The notes: generated by a model not told the origin, from the letters alone. Positions 45,567 through 55,146 are shown, counted from the stretch's first letter. The stretch: DNA of 64,000 nucleotides from Neptuniibacter pectenicola (GCF_001597735.1 NZ_LUTS01000006.1:124001-188000), one strand, 5' to 3'. A program made the numbers and translations.

Positions 45567-45989
45567 ATGGATATTAAAGAACTTGAACCGGGCTTTTCTA
45601 TCAGCCATGCGATCTATCCCAGTGATATTGAAGAGCTGAAAACCCTTGGCTTTCGCGCGATTATCTGTCATCGCCAGCCAGGTGAAGCGGACGACCATAT
45701 CGACGACTCCCTGCTACGCCAAGCAGCAGAAGCGGCGGGAATTGAATGGGTCGAGATTCCTGTGACACCGGGTGAATATACAACGGAAGCGATTGAGGCC
45801 TTTGGTGCCGCAATTGATAGGTTGCCGACGCCTATTTTGGGTTTTTGCCGCAGTGGTCGCCGCGCGGTATCCCTTTGGGTTCACAATCAAGTGCAGCAGG
45901 AAAGCTGTGATTTAGGGCAGTTGTTGCAGGCCGCCCATGCTGCTGGTCATGATTTGCATGCAGAGAAGGATAGCTTTATTAAAGGCTGA
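45567..45989 (+). CDS. DUF442 / TIGR01244 sulfurtransferase (Blh N-terminal type)
   Basis: 140 residues of the protein-tyrosine-phosphatase-like DUF442 fold: FSISHAIYPSDIEELKTLGF, AIICHRQPGEAD and the active loop GFCRSGRRAVSLW with the catalytic Cys. In Blh proteins this domain is fused to an MBL domain and acts as a sulfurtransferase; here it is a separate gene directly after the MBL gene. GAGGA precedes ATG 45567. SulP follows 25 bases later. Confidence 0.9.
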   Translation: MDIKELEPGFSISHAIYPSDIEELKTLGFRAIICHRQPGEADDHIDDSLLRQAAEAAGIEWVEIPVTPGEYTTEAIEAFGAAIDRLPTPILGFCRSGRRAVSLWVHNQVQQESCDLGQLLQAAHAAGHDLHAEKDSFIKG

Positions 45990-46014
45990 TCTTGAGCGCT
46001 ATTAAGGGGTTTAA

Positions 46015-47733
46015 GTGAATATTAAAAAATACCTGCCGATTCTGGAGTGGTTGCCGAGCTATCGTTTGGCGATCTTCAATCAGGATCTGATGGCGGCTAT
46101 GATTGTGACAGTGATGTTGGTTCCTCAGTCATTGGCTTACGCTATGCTGGCGGGTCTGCCCCCTGAAGTGGGGCTGTATGCCAGTATTGCCCCCTTACTG
46201 ATTTATGCGGTGTTAGGTACAAGCAGTGCTTTATCGGTAGGACCGGTTGCCGTTATTGCTTTAATGACGGCGGCTACTGCAGGCACGATAGTGTCACCGG
46301 ACGGTGACGCATACCTGACCACCGTTATTTTGCTGACGTTTATGTCCGGTGTCATGCTAACATTGATGGGGTTATTTCGACTGGGCTTTCTTGCCAACTT
46401 TCTCAGTCATCCAGTGATTTCCGGTTTTATAACGGCTTCCGCTATCATCATCGCTGTGGGTCAGTTTAAACATCTGTTGGGGGTTTCGGTGAGTGGTCAT
46501 AACCTGCCTGACCTGTTGCTCGCGTTGGTTAAGGCGCTGCCGGATCTGAATCTTATGACGCTACTGATGGGTAGCGGTACGTTGTTGTTTTTATATGCAA
46601 GTCGGCGTTGGCTAGGGCCGTTTTTGAATCAATTAGGTTTTAGCCAAGTCATCGCCAATAGTGTGGGGCGCTTGTCTCCGATCTTGGCGGTTGTTGTGAC
46701 TACGGCCATCGCCGCTTATTTCACATTAAACGAACAGGGCGTTGCGGTTGTGGGGAGTGTGCCAGCGGGCTTACCACCTTTGGCGATGCCTTCGTCCGAT
46801 ATCAGCCTTTGGAAGCAGCTTTGGGTTGGGGCGCTGTTGATCAGTATTGTCGGTTTTGTGGAGTCGGTATCTGTGGGGCAGACATTGGCTGCAAAACGTC
46901 GTGAGCGTATCGATCCAGATCAGGAGTTAATCGGCCTTGGTTGTGCCAACCTTGGTGCGGCCGTTAGTACGGGTATGCCGGTAACGGGCGGCTTTTCTCG
47001 CTCGGTGGTGAATTTTGATGCTGGCGCACGCACTCCTGCAGCGGGCGCTTTTACCGCCTTAGGTATTTTGGTGGTTATTCTTTGGTTAACGCCTCTGTTG
47101 CAGACATTGCCTATCTCAACCTTAGCGGCGACGATCATTATTGCCGTGCTTTCTTTAATTGATATCCACGCAATCAAGCATACGTGGCGTTATTCCAAGG
47201 CTGACTTTTCGGCGATGCTGCTAACCGTTGTGATCACCCTGCTGCAAGGGGTCGAAGCAGGTATTCTTTCTGGTGTGGGTTTATCACTCGCGTTACATAT
47301 TTGCCGTACCAGTCGGCCACATACGGCGGTCGTAGGGCGAGTTGCCGGTAGTGAACACTTTCGTAATATCGAGAGACATACGGTGGAGACCTGCCCGAAC
47401 GTGCTGATTATTCGGGTTGATGAAAGTCTTTATTTTGCCAACGCCCGTTATTTGGAGGATCAGATCCAGGCGCTGGTGAGTCAAAGTCCAGAACTTCAGC
47501 ATTTAGTGATCAGTTGTCAGGCGGTCAATCTAATCGATGCGTCAGCACTGGATAGCTTAGAGTCGATCAATGCTCGCTTGAAGGATACTGGGATTAAACT
47601 ACATTTGGCTGAAGTTAAGGGGCCGGTGATGGATCGCTTGGAATGGGTTGAGTTTCCTGAGCAGCTGAGTGGTGAAATATTTATCAGTACGTTTGCCGCT
47701 TGGCAGCGGCTGAAGCGCGGTGACAAAGATTAA
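46015..47733 (+). CDS. SulP-family sulfate/anion permease
   Basis: 572 residues with about 12 to 14 transmembrane segments. The SulP signature (MLVPQSLAYAMLAGLPPEVG LYA region) is near residues 35-60, and GMPVTGGFSRSVVN is in the core. A C-terminal STAS domain (about 440-560) carries ILIIRVDESLYFANARYLED and VNLIDASALDSLE. SulP proteins carry sulfate, sulfite-like anions or bicarbonate. Its position after two sulfane-sulfur enzymes points to export or uptake of an oxidised sulfur anion. The start is GTG 46015 with AAGGGG 5 bases upstream. Confidence 0.93.
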   Translation: MNIKKYLPILEWLPSYRLAIFNQDLMAAMIVTVMLVPQSLAYAMLAGLPPEVGLYASIAPLLIYAVLGTSSALSVGPVAVIALMTAATAGTIVSPDGDAYLTTVILLTFMSGVMLTLMGLFRLGFLANFLSHPVISGFITASAIIIAVGQFKHLLGVSVSGHNLPDLLLALVKALPDLNLMTLLMGSGTLLFLYASRRWLGPFLNQLGFSQVIANSVGRLSPILAVVVTTAIAAYFTLNEQGVAVVGSVPAGLPPLAMPSSDISLWKQLWVGALLISIVGFVESVSVGQTLAAKRRERIDPDQELIGLGCANLGAAVSTGMPVTGGFSRSVVNFDAGARTPAAGAFTALGILVVILWLTPLLQTLPISTLAATIIIAVLSLIDIHAIKHTWRYSKADFSAMLLTVVITLLQGVEAGILSGVGLSLALHICRTSRPHTAVVGRVAGSEHFRNIERHTVETCPNVLIIRVDESLYFANARYLEDQIQALVSQSPELQHLVISCQAVNLIDASALDSLESINARLKDTGIKLHLAEVKGPVMDRLEWVEFPEQLSGEIFISTFAAWQRLKRGDKD

Positions 47734-47900
47734 AACCGCCTTTAGTTGGAGGCCTTAAGGCGGTATGGCGTTCACGCTATAAATTTTGACTATTACGTGT
47801 ATTGCTAGGATTAATTTTATTTAGTTATAAGCTTATATTATTATGTTATTAATAAAGGGCAAGTATGCCCGCCAAAGTAAGACAACTGGAGAAATGAAAG

Positions 47901-48554
47901 ATGGCACTTCGAATCAATGACATCGTACCTAACCTCGATTTGAAAACCGATCTAGGCGACTTCAAATTACATGATTTCATCGGCGACAGCTGGGCTATTT
48001 TATTCAGCCACCCGAAAGACTTCACACCGGTTTGTACAACTGAGTTTGGCGCAGTGGCTCAGCTAGCCGCTGAATGGGAAAAGCGCGGCACTAAAGTGAT
48101 CGGCCTGTCGGTAGACGGCGTTGATGAGCACGTTAAGTGGAAAGCGGATATTGAGAAATACTCTGGCGCACCGGCTAAATTCCCAATCATTGCGGATGAC
48201 GATATGGCGGTTGCCAAAGCATTAGATATGTTACCAGCGGATGCTTATCTGCCGGATGGTCGCACCGCTGCTGACTCTGCTAGTGTGCGAGTGGTCTTTA
48301 TCTTCAGCCCAGACAAAAAACTGCAGCTGTCGATGACCTACCCAATGTCGGTTGGCCGTAACTTTGCTGAAGTTCTGCGTGCGTTGGATGCATTGCAAGC
48401 AACCGCTGGAGCGCCTATTGCAACGCCTGCTAACTGGGAAGTAGGGCAAGATGTTATTGTTGGTTTGTCGTTAAATGATGACGAGGCGAAAGCTAAGTTT
48501 GGTGATGTTGAGATAAAATTGCCTTACCTGCGTACGACTAAACAGCCATCATAA
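47901..48554 (+). CDS. 1-Cys peroxiredoxin (Prx6 family)
   Basis: Peroxidase of 217 residues with thioredoxin fold. The peroxidatic Cys45 lies in HPKDFTPVCTTEFGAVAQLA. It is the only Cys in the protein, so this is a 1-Cys enzyme needing an external thiol. LDMLPADAYLPDG, VRVVFIFSPDKKLQLSMTYP and the C-terminal WEVGQDVIVGLSL extension are Prx6-specific. It reduces peroxides, and possibly persulfide-derived species given the context. GGAG precedes ATG 47901. It follows the SulP gene by 167 bases and may have its own promoter; a terminator is at 48581. Confidence 0.93.
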   Translation: MALRINDIVPNLDLKTDLGDFKLHDFIGDSWAILFSHPKDFTPVCTTEFGAVAQLAAEWEKRGTKVIGLSVDGVDEHVKWKADIEKYSGAPAKFPIIADDDMAVAKALDMLPADAYLPDGRTAADSASVRVVFIFSPDKKLQLSMTYPMSVGRNFAEVLRALDALQATAGAPIATPANWEVGQDVIVGLSLNDDEAKAKFGDVEIKLPYLRTTKQPS

Positions 48555-48580
48555 CTGATTAGTTAGCCGTGCTAGATTAC

Positions 48581-48622
48581 AACGCCCTGTCCGCAACTTC
48601 GGTTTGCTGGCGGGGCGTTTTT
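48581..48622 (+). terminator. Terminator of the peroxiredoxin gene
   Basis: AACGCCC (48581-48587) pairs with GGGCGTT (48613-48619) with a folded loop (CCGCAA / TTTGCTGG), followed by TTTT. The remaining gap to 48912 holds no gene I can support. Confidence 0.7.
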
Positions 48623-48912
48623 GTATCTGTGTGCCTTACTTAACGACCTAGCTGTTTTCTTTATTCTAATGATATAGGGCCTAACCATCATAAGGCTTAA
48701 CCTGCCTATCGCCCCGCATGCCAACAGATCCTGTTGTTGTGGGTGGTTGATTCACTAATCCCATAATAGCGGTTTTATTCCTACTTTCTCTGTGTCTGCG
48801 AGGGTGTGGATTACCTCTCTGTTTTGATTTTACCTAACTTTACCTTTCCATAACCCAAGTTTACCTGCCTCTGTTTCACTATAGCGTTGTCAATCGAATA
48901 GGAGATAGGCGC

Positions 48913-49437
48913 ATGAAACAGGCGTTTTTTGGCTTTGTTGTCGTAAGTATTTTGATCGCGAATGCTGGGGCTGTTAATGCCGCGCCAGGTGCTCATCATC
49001 AGCGACCTCATGGTCCTGTTGATTTCCTGCCCGCTACAGCTGCTCATTTGGTGGTGGAGGGGGTTAAGTACTGGTTATCCGATGGAGTCTATTACCGTAA
49101 GGCGGGTGAGCATTATGTGGTGGTTGATAAAGCCCCAGGTTTACGTCACCTACCCAAGGGGGCCGTGCTTGTTAAGCGAGGGGGTAAGGACTATTTCCGG
49201 CATGGCGATATTGTTTACCGTTGGGTGCCTGAGGTGCGTGAATACCAAGTGGTTGAGTTAGCGGTTTCAGGGCCAGCAATCTATCAACGGGGGAGTGTTT
49301 TAGAGAGCCTTCCTGATGGAGCCTACGCCAAAAAGGTCAACGGTGTGCAGTATTTTACGCTGAATGGTCAGTTTTTTATGCCGTCTAAGGTGAATGGTAA
49401 GGCGGTGTATGTCGTGGTTGATATTGATGCACATTAA
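48913..49437 (+). CDS. Secreted DUF6515-like protein
   Basis: 174 residues with a signal peptide (MKQAFFGFVVVSILIANAGA, cleavage near VNA-AP). The mature protein repeats a short beta motif three times: GVKYWLSDGVYYRK...YVVV, GGKDYFRHGDIVYRW...YQVV and GVQYFTLNGQFFMP...YVVV. This is the layout of DUF6515 and related periplasmic YxxH-repeat proteins. Function unknown. An AGGAG-like site precedes ATG 48913. Confidence 0.78.
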   Translation: MKQAFFGFVVVSILIANAGAVNAAPGAHHQRPHGPVDFLPATAAHLVVEGVKYWLSDGVYYRKAGEHYVVVDKAPGLRHLPKGAVLVKRGGKDYFRHGDIVYRWVPEVREYQVVELAVSGPAIYQRGSVLESLPDGAYAKKVNGVQYFTLNGQFFMPSKVNGKAVYVVVDIDAH

Positions 49438-49628
49438 GGCGGTATGACGTGGTCAGGAGTTTAGGTCAGCACCTAGCACAATCGAATGATTAAACGTATG
49501 TGGGTAGCCGTTTTACGCAGATACGTAGTTTGAGATCGAGTTTAAACCTGAGTGATTTATATGGGGCGGTTGCGCTGCATAGCACTCTTTAATGTTTGAT
49601 TATCTAAAAAAGATAGAGAGGGTTTGTT

Positions 49629-49871
49629 ATGAAAAAATCGGCACTTTTGTTAGCGACGGTTATTATGTCAGCGAGTATCTTACCTGCGCATGCAAAGGGC
49701 GATCGTCCGGCACCACCGTCCTTTGAGGAACTTGATATTAATGGCGATGGTGAATTAAGCAAAGATGAACTCAAGGGGCCTCTTTTAGATGGTTTTGACA
49801 AGTTCGATACGGATGGTAATGGCACATTAAGTAAGTCTGAACTGCCTGAGCCGCCACGACCTAAACGCTAG
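49629..49871 (+). CDS. Small periplasmic EF-hand protein
   Basis: 80 residues with a signal peptide (MKKSALLLATVIMSASIL, cleavage after AHA) and two EF-hand loops, DINGDGELSKDEL and DTDGNGTLSKSEL, each with all Ca2+ ligands in place. It is therefore a Ca2+-binding protein in the periplasm or outside the cell. Ends in a Pro/Arg-rich PPRPKR tail. GAGAGGG lies just before the ATG. Partner unknown. Confidence 0.9.
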   Translation: MKKSALLLATVIMSASILPAHAKGDRPAPPSFEELDINGDGELSKDELKGPLLDGFDKFDTDGNGTLSKSELPEPPRPKR

Positions 49872-50074
49872 ATCGTTTAGCGACATTTAACATCTAGCCA
49901 ATGCCCCACTATTCCTCAACATGAAGGGCCATCTTCAGTTAAACATTGGGGCGTTGGTTAGTGTACTTTACAACCCTCTCAGAGGGATGGTAAGACTCTA
50001 AGACAGTCGCAGAAAGGGCGATTTCACCTCCAGTTATCTCTAACACAAGCACACCATCGCTCTAATAACGAGTG

Positions 50075-50911
50075 TTAATGTACGGTCGTTTTTACCGCTT
50101 CTAGTCGTTCTACCCACTGCTTTTCCCAGCAGCAGCTATGTGTAGCGCCATCGATGATGTAGATAGAAACCTTATGTTTTAAATGGCGAAACTTGTCGTG
50201 AAATTTTTGTAATAAAATTGGCGGCGTATTTTTATCCTTGGCACCGACAAAGTGATGTTGCTCGATCTGTGAAAGCTGATTGATGTAATGGGCTGGATTC
50301 AGAGAGTCTGCTAGCGGTGAGACATGATGGTAATGGGACCACTCTGTATGGTCGAGGTTTGCTGAAAGGGTGATGACTTTGTTGATATCATTCCTTCTGA
50401 GTGCGATCAGTGTCGCCACCGTTCCACCTCCTGAAAACCCAATGAGGTTTATGTGTTTGGCTTCAGTGTCTTGGACCGCTTTATCTATGGCTTGATTCAT
50501 GGCTTGAATAACCTCTTCAGCGTACCTTGCTGAGGTCCAGTAGCGGTTATTGCAATGAGGTTGTGTTGGGATATATTGACAGGGTCTCGCTAGGTAAAGG
50601 CTATCATTTTCATGTGCGGCAAGTGCTAGCTTCAGCGCAACTGGATTTTTAGGTGTCGGATCTGATGAGGGTTTTGTTCGGGATGACCAAGCGAAACCAT
50701 CACCTTCTATATAGATGGTTAACAGGTCAGATTTTACTTTGTCGGCGGGTTGATAGCTCCGAAGCGTGAATTGTGATGTTGTTATATCTACTGCCACCCA
50801 GTGTTTAGTGGCGGCTAACGTTTCTGCTGTTGGATAGGTATTGTAGGAGCAGGCTGTTAACGTCAGTGTTAGGATAAGGGTTAACTTTATTAAGGCTGAA
50901 GTGTATTGCAT
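50075..50911 (-). CDS. Alpha/beta-hydrolase lipoprotein
   Basis: 278 residues. The N-terminus is a lipoprotein signal with lipobox LTAC (Cys near 21) and Ser at +2, which predicts the outer membrane. The hydrolase core has IYIEGDGFAW (oxyanion region), the nucleophile elbow INLIGFSGGGTVATLIALRR, and a late HS in DGATHSCCW as the likely catalytic His. Family members are annotated as alpha/beta hydrolases of unknown substrate. Divergent from the GMC operon. Confidence 0.85.
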   Translation of the reverse strand: MQYTSALIKLTLILTLTLTACSYNTYPTAETLAATKHWVAVDITTSQFTLRSYQPADKVKSDLLTIYIEGDGFAWSSRTKPSSDPTPKNPVALKLALAAHENDSLYLARPCQYIPTQPHCNNRYWTSARYAEEVIQAMNQAIDKAVQDTEAKHINLIGFSGGGTVATLIALRRNDINKVITLSANLDHTEWSHYHHVSPLADSLNPAHYINQLSQIEQHHFVGAKDKNTPPILLQKFHDKFRHLKHKVSIYIIDGATHSCCWEKQWVERLEAVKTTVH

Positions 50912-50988
50912 TGGCTAACGCGTCCTTTTTAGGGTGGCTTCCCTACATGGATGTTCCCCTTCTTAAATTAATTTTACAAGAGTGAGCT

Positions 50989-51483
50989 ATGTATAGGCGA
51001 AGGTTCTTAGGGCTTTTGTGTGAAGCGGCAGTGATCGCACCTTTAGTGTTTCAAATTAGAACGGCTTCAGCCTCATTAGATAAAGTGGGGGTGAATAGCG
51101 AAACATTGTCTGCTTTTCTTGATGTTCTTATACCTAAAGATGAGACACCCTCTGCGAGTGAGCTAAATATCCATAAAAAAATCATATCGCATGCCTATCG
51201 AATTGAGAACTACATTGTTTTATTGGAGCAAGGGCTAGCGTGGTTGGACCGGCAGTCTGTGACCTATTTTATGAAGCCTTATGCGGCGCTTAGTACAAGG
51301 GAGCAGGAACGTGTGACCTACCTAGCGTCAACACCAGATGCGCCGAGTATTGTTCAACTATTTTTTAGTCGAATTAAAAATGATGCACTATTTATTTACT
51401 ACACTCAACCGGAAAGCTGGAAGGGCATGATCGAGTCGCCTCCTCAGCCCTATGGTTATCCTGATTTTCAAGAGATCGGCTAA
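50989..51483 (+). CDS. Gluconate 2-dehydrogenase subunit 3-like protein, Tat signal
   Basis: 164 residues. The start MYRRRFLGLLCEAAVIAPLV carries a twin-arginine motif (RRRFLG) and hydrophobic stretch. The mature part has FLDVLIPKDETPSASEL, typical of the gluconate dehydrogenase small subunit (PF13618), which acts as a chaperone that carries the large flavoprotein through the Tat pore. It overlaps the GMC gene by one base (TAATG), so the two are coupled. Confidence 0.85.
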   Translation: MYRRRFLGLLCEAAVIAPLVFQIRTASASLDKVGVNSETLSAFLDVLIPKDETPSASELNIHKKIISHAYRIENYIVLLEQGLAWLDRQSVTYFMKPYAALSTREQERVTYLASTPDAPSIVQLFFSRIKNDALFIYYTQPESWKGMIESPPQPYGYPDFQEIG

Positions 51484-53147
51484 TGGGCTTTTTACACGAA
51501 GATTATGATGTCGTCATTGTAGGGGCCGGTGCTGGCGGTGGTGCGATGGCTTGGGCGTTGGCACAGGAAAAAATAAAGGTTTTAGTTTTAGATGCTGGGC
51601 CTGCTTATACGCCTGAAGTGGATTTTAAATTAACCACTCAGAACTGGGAAGATAGCTTTCCCGCTAAATATAAAAGCCCTGCTGTTCAGTTTGCCTCCCA
51701 TCAACCATTAAAAAAACAGTATAAAGGGCTGAGATCGTGGAATCATCTTCGTGGGCTGTTAAATACCAGTAATGAACGCATATCCTTTGGTTATCATCGT
51801 GTTCAAGGGATAGGGGGGAGTTCGCTGCATTATAGTGCTGAAGCCCATCGAATGAATCCACATGCCATGAAAATGCATAGCCGGTTTGGTGTGGCAGCTG
51901 ATTGGCCTTTGACCTATGAGGAGCTGGAACCCTTTTATGCGCAGGCTGAAGAGATGATGGGGGTTGCCGGGAATTCTGCTCACCCACCTCGATCGCGTTG
52001 GCGCAGTACGCCATTTCCGCAAAAAGCCCACCCGCTGTGTGCACATAGCCAGATTTTGAGTCGAGGTTTTAATCAATTAGGTCTTAATCTAGAACATAAT
52101 TCATTAGCGATTTTGTCGACACCAACGGATGGGCGTCCTTCATGTAATTATTGTGGTTGTTGTTTGAAAGGTTGTTCACGGATGGACAAAGGCACTGTTG
52201 ACCTTACCTATATTAAACACGCTGTAGCGACCGGGTTTTGTACGGTTGTGCCCAATGTATCGGTCAAAAGAATTGAAACGGGAGATAAGGATAAAGTCAC
52301 GGGTGTTCAGTTGGTACACGAAGGGAAAGAGATGCACCTCCGGTGTGATTTATTAGTGGTTGCTGGCGGTGCAATTGAGACACCACGTTTGTTACTTGCG
52401 TCAAAGAGTGCTCAATCGCCCGATGGGTTATGTAATGAGTCTGGGCAAGTCGGAAAAAACTTTATGGAGACGCTTCTTTGGACGAGTAGCTGTTTTTATC
52501 CACAAGCGCTGGGTAGCTATAAAGGGACCGCGGTTGACGCTATCTGTTGGGATTTTAATGACCCTGATGCTATCCCCGGTGTGATTGGTGGATGTCGATT
52601 TAGCACATCGGTTGCTGAGTCTGACTTGCTTGGCCCGCGCGCGTATGCAACACGCGTAGTAGACGGTTGGGGGCTTGATCATAAAAAGAAAATGAGAGCC
52701 TTATTTGGCTCTGTTTTGTCGGTGTCGGGTATTTGTGAAAGCCTCCCCCATGAGAAATCTTTTGTAGGTTTGTCTATAGATAAAGATGAGTCGGGAATGC
52801 CGTTACCAGTTATTAGTAGTTACCTAGACGAGGAAGCCATTAATCGCATCGCGTTTATGTCAGACAAATGTAGAGAGGTCCTTAGTGCAGCGGGTGGAGG
52901 TGAGATTTTTGAGGAGTTTAGTTCCTACGACATATTCAGTTCGACTCACGTTTTTGGGACATGTCGAATGGGTAATGATAGAGGACGCTCGGTGGTTAAC
53001 CGTTTTTGCCAGAGTCACCGCTGGGCTAATCTTTATCTTGTTGATGCAAGTGTGTTCCCTAGCTCCGGTGGGGGAGAATCGCCGAGCCTTACTATTCAAG
53101 CATTAGCCATACGAGCGGCGAAGCATATTATAAATAGATCAGGTTAG
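51483..53147 (+). CDS. GMC-family FAD-dependent dehydrogenase large subunit
   Basis: 554 residues. The FAD-binding VVIVGAGAGGGAMAWALAQ is at residues 10-28, GIGGSSLHYSAEAHRMNP is the GMC signature near 110, and the C-terminal GGGESPSLTIQALAIRAA closes the FAD site. A Cys cluster CNYCGCCLKGC near 222-232 would bind a 3Fe-4S centre as in FAD-dependent glucose and fructose dehydrogenases. It lacks its own signal peptide and would be exported with the Tat-signal small subunit. No cytochrome c subunit gene is nearby, so the electron acceptor is encoded elsewhere. Substrate is probably a sugar, polyol or alcohol. Confidence 0.88.
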   Translation: MGFLHEDYDVVIVGAGAGGGAMAWALAQEKIKVLVLDAGPAYTPEVDFKLTTQNWEDSFPAKYKSPAVQFASHQPLKKQYKGLRSWNHLRGLLNTSNERISFGYHRVQGIGGSSLHYSAEAHRMNPHAMKMHSRFGVAADWPLTYEELEPFYAQAEEMMGVAGNSAHPPRSRWRSTPFPQKAHPLCAHSQILSRGFNQLGLNLEHNSLAILSTPTDGRPSCNYCGCCLKGCSRMDKGTVDLTYIKHAVATGFCTVVPNVSVKRIETGDKDKVTGVQLVHEGKEMHLRCDLLVVAGGAIETPRLLLASKSAQSPDGLCNESGQVGKNFMETLLWTSSCFYPQALGSYKGTAVDAICWDFNDPDAIPGVIGGCRFSTSVAESDLLGPRAYATRVVDGWGLDHKKKMRALFGSVLSVSGICESLPHEKSFVGLSIDKDESGMPLPVISSYLDEEAINRIAFMSDKCREVLSAAGGGEIFEEFSSYDIFSSTHVFGTCRMGNDRGRSVVNRFCQSHRWANLYLVDASVFPSSGGGESPSLTIQALAIRAAKHIINRSG

Positions 53148-53486
53148 GTTAGGTAATCGTTTTTAAGGGAAGGAAAGGGGGAGTGGCGAAGGAGTAAGCG
53201 CTCCGTTATTGGTCAATAATAAGGTTTTTTCTGTTTAGTGAGCTTTGATTTTTAAAACAAAAAAATAGTATTAAGTCTGTATGTTTTTTTATGAAGGTTG
53301 TTATAAGCTTCCAGTACCTATGGTGTGTTCAGGTGTTATTAATCTTGAATTATTGTCTATTAATTGACCTTTTTTAAACATTGTATCTTTATTTTCTGTT
53401 TATTCTCCCGTTTGAATCTAAATCCTTGCTGTTGAATCAGCAGTGGCTATACTGATGAGTATCTTTAAGTTTTTAAAAGGAACGAT
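53148..53486. other. 339-base gap, possible weak terminator
   Basis: TTATTG-GT-CAATAA (53206-53219) with a T-run a few bases later may end the GMC operon. A partial palindrome CTGTTGAATCAGCAG lies at about 53429-53443, ahead of the autotransporter. Nothing else is recognised. Confidence 0.35.
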
Positions 53487-55124
53487 ATGTCTCTCATTAG
53501 ACGTTTTTTGACACTGGTTGTGTTGTTGGTAAGTATGCAGGCTAATGCCGGCCATCTGTTTACACAGAATGTTATTAATACGCCTATTAATCTTACCACT
53601 GGTACCGGAATAACTATTACACAGAAAACCTATGAAGGTGGCGGTGTTGATGGAACGGTCACGGTTAATTTTGGTGGGGATTGGGATGCAGGTGATGTGA
53701 TGACCATCACGATCGGTACTTATACTCAAACCTTCTCATATGACGACCCGCTAGCAGGAACGACTCAAGATGTGTCGAACCTCTATGTTAATGACCCAAC
53801 CTTAGATGCACTTGATCTTGGTGGAACATTTCCAGCAGATCAGGAATGGTCTTTTGCCGCTGTGCAGGGTGATTTTACCTTAGAAGGTTACCGTATTTAC
53901 CTCGTAGGCCAGACCTTTAATGGAACCGGTGCTGGTTTGATTGACCAATCACAGGTTGTAGTCGTTGGACCAACGGAGGTCTTTGAGCCGGTATCAACCG
54001 ATAATACAACGGGTACGGGTGAGATGCTAGACCAGCTAAATGGTAATGTGACCGGTGAAATGGCTACAATCATTGCTGATATGGCAGCTTTGTCTGATAA
54101 TGATAGGCAAGCAGCAGTAAAAAAAGTGTCACCTGAAACAGGTGCGGCCTTAAGTCAGGCTGCTACCCAAACAATAACGGGTGCGCTTGATACGGTGCAG
54201 GTTAGGTTAAATTCCCTTCGTTCTCAAAGTTTTTCAACGACCGCACTAAATTATGATGCCGAAACCGGTCTGTCAGCAGGTGATGAGCACTACCGTCAAT
54301 CGATGTGGTTAAAAGCGTTTGGCGCGTCGGCCCATCAAGGTGGTAACGATGGTTATGCTGGTTACGGAAGTGATATCCATGGTATTGCTGCGGGTGGTGA
54401 TACCTTATTGGAAAATGATTGGGTTTTAGGGGGGGCATTTACCTATGCCAATACAGATGTGGAACTTGGCGATTACCGCGACGGTGATGGCTCAGATATA
54501 GAAACGTGGCAATTTACGGCTTATGCCTCACGTGATTTTGGTAAGTGGTACCTAGAGTCAATGTTAGCGTATGCCTATCAGGATTATGAAACACAACGGG
54601 ATACCGGCGTGTCAGGCATCGCGAGTGGTGACTTTTCCGGTGATATGTACGCCTTGCGTGTGACGGCTGGTATGCCCCTTGAGTACACGTCTGGTATCAC
54701 TATTACCCCTTATGCGGGTCTTGAATACTCTTACATGACCCTAGATGGTTATACCGAAACAGGGGCGGGTGTGATGTCCTTAAATGTTGAAGAGCAGGAT
54801 GTAGATCGAGGCTGGGTATTATTAGGTGCTAGAATTAGCAAAGACCTAGTGTTAGACAGTGGGGCTGAAGTAACGCCTTCTGTCCAGTTTGGTTTACGTC
54901 ACGCATTGAATAACAGTGGTATTAATACTGTGACATCCTTTATTGGCGGTGGTGGTAACTTTATCTCAGAGGGTCAAGATATTCATCGCAATGTTTATAG
55001 TATAGGCCTTGGACTCGATATTCAGCGCTCTGATAACTTTACGCTTTCGTTGTTACTTGATACTGCGTTTGCAGATGAGTATGAGAGTTATCAAGGTCAA
55101 GTTGTTGGTAATTGGCGGTTCTGA
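53487..55124 (+). CDS. Autotransporter-domain outer-membrane protein with short passenger
   Basis: 545 residues. Signal peptide MSLIRRFLTLVVLLVSMQAN (cleavage ANA). Residues about 22-160 form a small beta-rich Gly/Thr region, then an AAVKKVSPETGAALSQAA helix-like linker, then a C-terminal autotransporter beta barrel (about 265-545): MWLKAFGASAHQG, YAYQDYETQRD, ITPYAGLEYSYMTLDGY and a final aromatic residue in VGNWRF, as barrel proteins require. It is in the outer membrane with a surface passenger much shorter than usual. A terminator follows at 55147. Confidence 0.88.
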   Translation: MSLIRRFLTLVVLLVSMQANAGHLFTQNVINTPINLTTGTGITITQKTYEGGGVDGTVTVNFGGDWDAGDVMTITIGTYTQTFSYDDPLAGTTQDVSNLYVNDPTLDALDLGGTFPADQEWSFAAVQGDFTLEGYRIYLVGQTFNGTGAGLIDQSQVVVVGPTEVFEPVSTDNTTGTGEMLDQLNGNVTGEMATIIADMAALSDNDRQAAVKKVSPETGAALSQAATQTITGALDTVQVRLNSLRSQSFSTTALNYDAETGLSAGDEHYRQSMWLKAFGASAHQGGNDGYAGYGSDIHGIAAGGDTLLENDWVLGGAFTYANTDVELGDYRDGDGSDIETWQFTAYASRDFGKWYLESMLAYAYQDYETQRDTGVSGIASGDFSGDMYALRVTAGMPLEYTSGITITPYAGLEYSYMTLDGYTETGAGVMSLNVEEQDVDRGWVLLGARISKDLVLDSGAEVTPSVQFGLRHALNNSGINTVTSFIGGGGNFISEGQDIHRNVYSIGLGLDIQRSDNFTLSLLLDTAFADEYESYQGQVVGNWRF

Positions 55125-55146
55125 TACCGCACACTTAAACCGTATT

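Noticed and set aside
49898-49957. CCAATGCCCCA / TGGGGCGTTGG inverted repeat after the EF-hand gene as a terminator
   Set aside because: The loop is about 38 bases and the T-tract is poor, so a terminator is not well supported.
53418-53729. 103-codon frame opposite the autotransporter start
   Set aside because: Antisense to a signal peptide and passenger with clear features; no ribosome site.
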